DNA of 64,000 nucleotides from Chlorokybus atmophyticus. Taxonomy: Eukaryota; Streptophyta; Chlorokybophyceae; Chlorokybales; Chlorokybaceae. A program made the translations under genes and the position numbers. Positions 58,096 to 64,000 of this stretch are shown piece by piece (the stretch's first letter is position 1; each line of letters begins with the position of its first letter). Location of the stretch: NCBI GenBank assembly GCA_009103225.1, contig RHPI01003587.1:66621-130620 (forward strand), written 5' to 3'. The notes under the pieces are model-generated. The model searched no databases. It saw only the letters and a program-made list of their open reading frames with translations, and was not told where the DNA came from.

Positions 58096-58386
58096 TTTTT
58101 CTTTGTCACTGTCCGAAAGAGGTGGAGAAGCTTGATGGCAAGCAGTGAAGTGGGAGGAGGTGAAGCCGGAACGGGGCGCGAGCCTCTGCTGCTACGGCAA
58201 CTGCTTCCTTCACTTCCTCGTTCGTAGGTGAGGTTGGAGGTCAAGCTCGTCTATTGGCGAAAACGGGGTGGGCCTGCTCATACAGCTGATGCGAAGGTGA
58301 AAGTGTATAAAGGGTAGAGTGTTTGTGCTCTACACGGTTATCTCAATGCTGCTACCATTCACCGCACTAGTACTTGTGCGCACCAT

Positions 58387-58791
58387 GTGATGTTAGTGAT
58401 AATGATGCACGCGGATGTATCTAATTGCAAGCTGCACATCCGGTGTGCAGGATGCAACCACACTCACTTTAGCAATGAGGGTGACATTGTGAGTCAACAA
58501 GCCACTACTATAGGCAGTGCTGTTTACACAGTTCTTTGCATGAATGGAAAACGTGTTACACTGTTAAGTCAGGTGAATGAGCAAGCAACATGTGGATGCT
58601 ATGCCCTGACTGATGCCAACAAGCACACCGCGACCAAGCGCACAAAGCTCACAGCAACGACAAGCACGGTGCACACGAGCATGCACAGACTCTTACACGG
58701 TGAGGAGATTCTTGGTGACTATGACGGCGTAATCGTAGTTCAAGTCGCTTCACAAGCTCCTAGCTTCCTCACTCACGGTGTCACCAGCTAA
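58387..58791 (+). CDS. antisense ORF in the LTR/leader of the minus-strand gypsy
   Basis: A 134-residue frame starting at ATG. It contains DIVSQQATTIGSAVYTV, VTLLSQV, a Thr-rich middle and GDYDGVIVV. It aligns at protein level with the antisense frame at 6963-6628 of the other copy and its out-of-frame upstream part. No domain is recognised. Confidence 0.35.
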   Translation: MMLVIMMHADVSNCKLHIRCAGCNHTHFSNEGDIVSQQATTIGSAVYTVLCMNGKRVTLLSQVNEQATCGCYALTDANKHTATKRTKLTATTSTVHTSMHRLLHGEEILGDYDGVIVVQVASQAPSFLTHGVTS

Positions 58792-58830
58792 TCCGGTGAA
58801 CACCGCGACTACTCTTACAAGTCAAATCAC

Positions 58831-59366
58831 GACTGTTCCGAACACAAGCTAACGGTCATATCGGAACTATACCCACAAAAAACTCCCCAGCGATATAGAA
58901 CATAGTGTGTAACCAAATGCACAACTGAAACACCTACGCGCGTTGCCTATGTAGGCAACGGTCATCAGGTGGTCGAAGTTCATGATCTAGCTACTGGTCA
59001 GTGACGCGCGGGTTGGTATGCTGATAGCCCGGGCGAGGGTCTTGATGTAAGCATGCCCGATGCAGGCTGGCACACGAGGACAATGGGCATGACAGCCCTC
59101 ACCTGGAGGGGGAGGAGGGCCCCTTTAACAGTTAAGCCAAGCACCCCAATCTCATAGCGAGACAGCACCAGATTGAATGGCAGACCTATTCTGGCTTAGC
59201 CTTAATTACTCCTCTACTATTGCCTTCCCACTTGGCCACACGCTTACTCAACGGCCTCCGGCTTTGATTAGCATGTGCTGACGCAATCAAATCTCTTAGC
59301 TACATAAGTGTACATATACATGTTATCTCAATAATTGAATGGCTTCTTTGATGCAAAGCTGTTAGT

Positions 59367-59368
<2 letters not shown>
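58831..59368. other. no gene seen
   Basis: Spacer with short palindromic and G-rich text (GGAGGGGGAGGAGGG near 59104). No frame of interest. Confidence 0.5.

Positions 59369-59414
<46 letters not shown>
59369..59414. repeat. (AC)n(AT)n microsatellite
   Basis: AC repeats 59369-59400 followed by AT repeats to 59414. Confidence 0.97.
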
Positions 59415-59661
59415 GTACATATATAAATTGTATGCATGTATTGAAATGCACGCATATAATAATTGTAGAGTTATGTATATATAACAAACTATACACATAC
59501 TATGTGCGCTTTATATGAACATGTTCCGCACACAATCAGACATACTTATATATACACATATATAAATTGTATGCATGTATTTTAATGCATGCATATAACA
59601 AGGTTATGTATATATAACAAACATACTATGTGCGCTTTATATGAACATGTTCCGCACACAA
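59415..59661. repeat. two tandem copies of a 105-125 bp AT-rich unit
   Basis: Unit 1 (about 59417-59541) and unit 2 (about 59559-59661) share CATATATAAATTGTATGCATG, TATGTATATATAACAAAC and GTGCGCTTTATATGAACATG blocks. A small deletion distinguishes unit 2. Confidence 0.9.
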
Positions 59662-59859
59662 CATGACAGATGGCTTTAAGAGTACACGAACACTCTGCAC
59701 CACCGCACACATAGATTAAAAATGATGCACGGTGCCCAACCCGTTATTCGTAGTCATCAAAGCAGCTACCCGTTGAGCAACCCGTGACCGACTGTTGGAA
59801 TGATGTTGTCGACCAGCCTTTCTAGGCACGACGTTCGCGACGCAACGAACGCTTGTCAA

Positions 59860-60400
59860 CAAACGTGCGCTCCAGTCAGACTGGACCCCAGTCAACCGGC
59901 CGCCGGCTCTTTAGGGGGCCACCGCTAGCCGGTGTAGGCGACCGCGAAGAAACCCCGCCAACCCACCGACGCGGCCGCGAGGCAGCGGCGTTGCTTGCCG
60001 AGTTTCCGGCCACTTGGCGCCCGCCGGTCACTTCGCATCCGCGCGCGTCTCTGTCCGGGTTTCTGGATTTCCCGACCGGTTTCGGCCGGGGCGTTAGTCA
60101 ATGTATGTGGCGCATACACACCGCTTGACGTTGAAGGACCATGAATGGTCCGTGCCTTGGGGCCGGGATTTTGCCCTGCTTAGTGAAATCGGTTGCTCAT
60201 GGATGGTCCGGCTGTCTCTGACAGTCGGACCGTGCATGGTCCAAACCTCACGTGAACGGTCCTAGACTTTTTTGAGGTCGCACCATGTTTGGTCCGGCCG
60301 GTTTCCGGTCGCATCAGGACCAGGTAAGAGCCAGCCAGCGGACCAGGGACTTAATCATGAATATGTACTGACAACAATCATTACTGGTCCGGCCAGCGGA
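59860..60400. repeat. GC-rich block with spaced ATGnnTGGTCC repeats
   Basis: GC-rich from about 59880 to 60110 (CGGCCGCCGGC, GCGGCCGCG). Then variants of ATGnaTGGTCC occur at about 60141, 60199, 60232, 60252 and 60286. GGTCC/GGACC words dominate up to 60400. Unknown repeat; no gene. Confidence 0.6.
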
Positions 60401-60572
60401 CCATCGACCGCAATGTTTAAAATCATCAGATGCAAATGCACATTGATAGCGGTGCAACCTTTTTGAGTCTGGCGAATGGTGCATGGTCGCGGGTGCAACT
60501 GGCGAAAGCTGGCGAAACCCTGGCGAATGCTCCAGCAAGCTGTACACGCTAAACACAGTCGTGTGCAAGGAA

Positions 60573-60825
60573 AATGGTGCTGTATTGTGCTTAATACAAC
60601 TCTATACAAGCGTGCTACATGACATACAACACATATTACTTGCTTTTAGGCCATCAAAGTTCAGTACATGCGCGTGCGCATGCGCATGCGCGTGCGCGTG
60701 CGTGTGTGCAAGGGGTATGGAGTTGTATTGTGCTTGATGCAACTCTATGCAAGTATAGTACATATGTATGACACACAACACGTTGCTGGCTTGTATGCCA
60801 CTTGAACTCACAACATGCGCGTGCA
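60573..60825. repeat. diverged tandem duplication of about 140 bp with GCGCATGC core
   Basis: 60573-60675 and 60717-60825 share TTGTGCTTxATxCAACTCTATxCAAG, ACAACACxxxTT and ACATGCGCGTGC. Between them 60666-60709 is strictly alternating purine-pyrimidine, a Z-DNA-prone sequence. Confidence 0.75.
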
Positions 60826-60973
60826 TATGCACGCGTGCACGTGTTCGTGCTGGGTGGGTAAGTGGCACTCACTGAGTGCTTTTGTGCGCGTGCTTGCTGC
60901 ATGAAGTGCAACCGTACTTGTGTCATACATAGCACAAAGGTAACTTCAACTACTCTCTCACTCTCTCTCTCTC

Positions 60974-60974
<1 letters not shown>

Positions 60975-61068
<94 letters not shown>

Positions 61069-61069
61069 N
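60975..61069. repeat. poly-C run ending in N
   Basis: 94 C preceded by (TC)n and closed by a single N. It cuts the hAT gene 3' end. Confidence 0.97.
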
Positions 61070-62079
61070 AAGAGTTATACATCTGCCTAAACATGTGCTG
61101 CTGATGGAAGGCTTGAGCATTATTGCGCAACTCTGGTGGAGTGGCAGAGACGTGTGTTGTTGTGAAACTTTGCTGACTGGCCATGTTGTGTTGGGAATGC
61201 GGCTGAGCGTTGATGTTGGTATGAGCCAGCATGTGCTCATTGAGGAGGTTGTTGATGTCGAAGTGGTTGTCCGCAAATGACCCCAATCCGAGAGCGGGGG
61301 GTGCAGGCCCGACCATTACGGGAACGTAGGATCGGGAAAGAGTATGGTGTTGTAAGTTGAAGCCCCCTAACACGTCATCCACATTGGCCTCGGGCGCAGT
61401 CATGTAATCAACGTTGTTGGCAACCTTAAACAAACCCTCCAATGCTGCATCAAGCTCATCTGGCTCTGCCTCCTCTTCATCAATGACTGCGTCAAGCTCC
61501 CAGCTGGCCTCATCATCGGTGTTGTCAAGCTCATTGCTGGCTGGCCTGCAAGGGACAAGCGAGTCAACTCACATGCTTAATAATGCAAAGTATGATAGAT
61601 GATAGCAATGCCAATGCTAAGAAGAGTGTTTACCGCTTTGGTGAAGAGGTGTAATGCAATCCGATTGCCGTCATCATGCCGACGGTGGTAGCCAGCAAAC
61701 GATTGCGCCTGTTTGAATGGAACCAGCCCATCAATGAGAAGGTGCGCTCCGGTGCAGCAGCATGCGGCACAATGTCCAGCAAGAGGACTGCTAGGTTGAC
61801 AAGCTCCTTGGAATTTGGTCCGCACACAACAAGCCACCAAGCCTTCACATTAAAACCTTCCCCTCCAACTGGCAGATTGAAGGGCGACATGGACACCTTG
61901 TAGAGCTGCATTTGCACTAGCAAACGCTGGCACTCAGTTGCGCTGTGCCCCCTTTTCTTCATCAGTTGTGCAGCCTGCCAAACCAATGTCAAACACTGAC
62001 AAGTGCTGCCACTGTTTGCATGCCAGCATAACTTACCTCATGCATCAACATCTGCCACTTGTCGGAGTCGTCAGCAGCC
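61070..62079 (-). pseudogene. hAT-type transposase C-terminus, multi-exon, partial at both ends
   Basis: Minus-strand exons 62079-62037, 61974-61634 and 61545 to about 61070, joined by GT-AG introns (62036-61975, 61633-61546) that keep phase. The middle exon is the hAT dimerisation domain: ELVNLAVLLLDIVPHAAAPER followed by TFSLMGWFHSNRRNRL, with the conserved A-x-x-ER-x-FS and RL. An acidic segment (DNTDDEASWELDAVIDEEE) and a His/Asn-rich tail follow up to the poly-C/N. The RNase H-like catalytic core and N-terminus are absent upstream of 62080. Calling it a pseudogene is inference; the exons seen have no stop. Confidence 0.7.
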
Positions 62080-62681
62080 CTGCGACTCGCGGCTGGCAAA
62101 ATGAGGAAAGGCCGAATTTGAGGCCGAAAAACCCCCAAAAAAACAATTGCAAAAGCTAGCCGCAACCGGCCAACACCGGTCGGCGGCTTGAAAAGGCCAA
62201 CTGCAGCCTTTTTGAGGTTGCCAATGCAGCGGCACTGGTCAGCGGCGGCGGCAGCGGCGGGAGCGGCAGCCGAGGTACGACGGCGGCGACGTCAGTGGAG
62301 ACAGGCGCGGGCTGTGGCAGCACGCCCTGCCATTGCCATCATCACGCCATCTGCCGGCAGCGGCTCGCAGCAGCAGCTGCGGCCTGCAGGTATGCTGGTC
62401 GCACTGCAGTGTGGCAGTGACTGGCAGTCACTGCCAAGCCAGGCTTGCTCAGTGTTAAGGTGTGTGTGCGACGTTGCTGGGGGCGGCATGATGTGACTGG
62501 GGACGTGGGTAGGCAGGGGCGGCACTGTGGATGCCGCAGGTGTGCCATACCCAGTCAGTTGTCACAGTCAAGAGTTGCTCCAGTGGCATCGATAGCAGAG
62601 ACTGACTGCACAGCTAACTGCACAGCCAAAAGTCATCAATTAAGCCCTAAAAAAGGACTCAATAAGGCTTATTGTTGCAGC

Positions 62682-63866
62682 ATGGCGCCCACAAAATTCA
62701 ACAACCGGCTAGAGTATCCACCTTGACTACCGGAGAGGCTGCATGACACCATCCCTCGTCACAAGCAGTCTGGCAACACACATGAGCGTGCAACTTGGGT
62801 GAATGGATGGCGTCAAGCTTGTGGCCTTGCTGTTGTCTATCCGCGCATGACAACAAAGGTGGACAAGGCGTCCTACCCATCACCACCAGCACCGGGGCAA
62901 ACGCCCTTCTTCTGGGATGAACAGCAGAAGAAAGTGACACGCGAATCACCAGAATTCACTTATCAGCTTGACAACAGCCCCGCTAAGCTGGTACGCTCTC
63001 AAGCAAGTAGATTGAGTGGCAAACGCAAGCAAAAGCTACAACAATTTATGGGCTTTGAGTTTGTGAAGCGTCCAACTACAGTTATGGGAGGCAAACTTGT
63101 GCGTACTCGACAGCTGTGCATTGATGCATCTGTGTCTGCACCTCAACCTGCTGCTACAGGAATTCATGAGAGCAACCCACTGGCATTGGCTAATCTGCTA
63201 CCATCACAATACAGTGAAGATGAGTCAGGATTAGCTCAGGGTGTGCGCAACGCTGTGGATGAGATGTTGGCCGCAAGCAGTGAGGAAGCTGAAGTACAGC
63301 AACCCGTTATGAATTGGCAACAATGTGGCTATTATTGCACAATTTCCACAGAAAACGCTTTATTACAGCCTATTTTGGCTGATAATAATGTGGTTTTGGG
63401 TCAGGTGCCCACCCGGCAAGTGAGCGTGCCAGCAGCCCCGAAGCCTGTTCAAGTAACAGGGTCCACCAGGTCTCCCTCCCAAGACCCCTTGGACTATGAA
63501 GACAATACGAGCTCTGTCGCCGGAGCGGCAGTGCAAACGGGCGTCGACGCGGCAGGCACCGTCGACCAGGCAGTGCCAACGGCGTCAGTCGGCGTGGAAG
63601 TAGCTGCGGAAGCTGCTACGAAAGTTGTTCAGGGTGTTATTACGGAAGTTGCAAAGGAAGCTTCCATTCCACAAAGGAAAGTTTTTGCGGAAGCTTTTAA
63701 GGAGGTTCCTGTAATCATGTTGGAAGTTATTACGAAAGTTCCGACAGGCGGCAGGAATGTTGGCGTTAGCCAGGAGGCCAGGGACGGCGTGGCCAAGGGG
63801 GTCGGCAAGGGTATGGAAAATGACGACGTGGTGATGGTGGACTCGACGGCGAACACACTTTCTTAA
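62682..63866 (+). CDS. unrecognised ORF, proline/valine/alanine-rich tail, one in-frame stop near its start
   Basis: From ATG 62682 the frame reads MAPTKFNNRLEYPP, then a TGA (62724-62726), and continues open to 63866 (356 codons from 62799). The N-terminal part is basic and aromatic (FFWDEQQKKVTRESPEFTY, SGKRKQKLQQFMGFEFVKRP). The C-terminal third repeats Glu-Val/Lys-Val units encoded by degenerate ACGAAAGTT/GGAAGTT text (63600-63745). No family is recognised; it may be the start of a retrotransposon gag, given the setting (inference). After 63866 another frame stays open to the window end. Confidence 0.4.
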
Positions 63867-64000
63867 GTTCAGTCGAATCACGCGCATTGGAAAGGTCTCA
63901 AACACGCCCAAACCCTACCAGCAGTCCCCGGAGGCACCCACGGAGATGGAGAAGATGTTCGCGGCCTTGAAGCAATACATTGATACACGGCTACCAGTCC
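63867..64000 (+). other. coding-like sequence running off the window
   Basis: One frame is open to the end (KVSNTPKPYQQSPEAPTEME, then MFAALKQYIDTRLP), coil-like. It may continue the ORF above after a frameshift near 63860. Confidence 0.3.

Larger units (their letters stand above)
54480..58830 (-). mobile_element. 5' half of a second methyltransferase-family gypsy, minus strand
   Basis: Reading leftward: LTR/leader (58830-58096), gag (58095-about 56640), Ala/Thr-rich linker (56525-55926), unknown region, protease (55098-54480). Each part aligns in order with 6640-11660 of the plus-strand element. It ends at about 54480, before where the methyltransferase would begin, next to the Crypton 3' end. 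The missing half was lost or lies elsewhere. Confidence 0.8.

Overview
The window is a piece of a nuclear genome from a transposon-rich eukaryote. Evidence for this is short canonical GT-AG introns, a multi-domain adhesion-type membrane protein, LTR and non-LTR retrotransposons, an intron-bearing Crypton, a hAT transposase and abundant microsatellites. The standard genetic code applies: the receptor gene at the left end reads through about 1,660 codons without an internal stop. The host cannot be fixed from sequence alone. A unicellular alga or protist is plausible (inference), because REJ/GPS receptors, cytosine-methyltransferase-bearing retrotransposons and intron-containing Cryptons together fit a protist better than a plant or animal.

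Layout. 1-5241 holds the 3' part of a host gene for a single-pass membrane protein: LamG-like, cadherin-like/tandem-95, PKD/REJ, GAIN/GPS, proline-rich stalk, transmembrane helix. About 6640-16300 is a decayed Ty3/gypsy element of unusual gene content: gag, unknown ORFs, protease, a DNMT3-like C5 cytosine methyltransferase, reverse transcriptase, RNase H, integrase and a terminal PHD finger. 16300-22480 has no gene I can support. About 23350-44040 is a graveyard of nested elements: a gypsy protease fragment, a minus-strand copia split by a LINE, a solo LTR, a complete 2.3-kb non-autonomous copia-type element with 5-bp target duplications (36190-38466), and a minus-strand remnant of the methyltransferase gypsy (about 38740-40140).

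44041-51041 is a nearly complete but mutated Ty1/copia element. A second 2.3-kb non-autonomous element (47332-49644) is inserted inside its reverse transcriptase, with a perfect 5-bp duplication. 51058-54392 is a Crypton-type tyrosine recombinase gene of about ten exons ending in a GCR1_C-like DNA-binding domain. About 54480-58830 is the 5' half of another minus-strand copy of the methyltransferase-type gypsy family. The right end holds AT- and GC-rich repeats, a minus-strand hAT transposase C-terminus with introns, and an unrecognised ORF.

How the parts relate. The gypsy family carries both a DNA-methylation writer and a chromatin reader, and recurs at three places. The copia group shares one primer-binding site (complementary to the anticodon region of initiator tRNA-Met) and one polypurine tract between the pol-encoding element and the small gag-only elements, which suggests trans-mobilisation. 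Nearly all mobile-element genes here are broken by stops, frameshifts or lost catalytic residues. Several long poly-C/poly-G runs beside single Ns, and duplicated flanks across Ns, look like assembly artefacts, so some breaks may not be biological.
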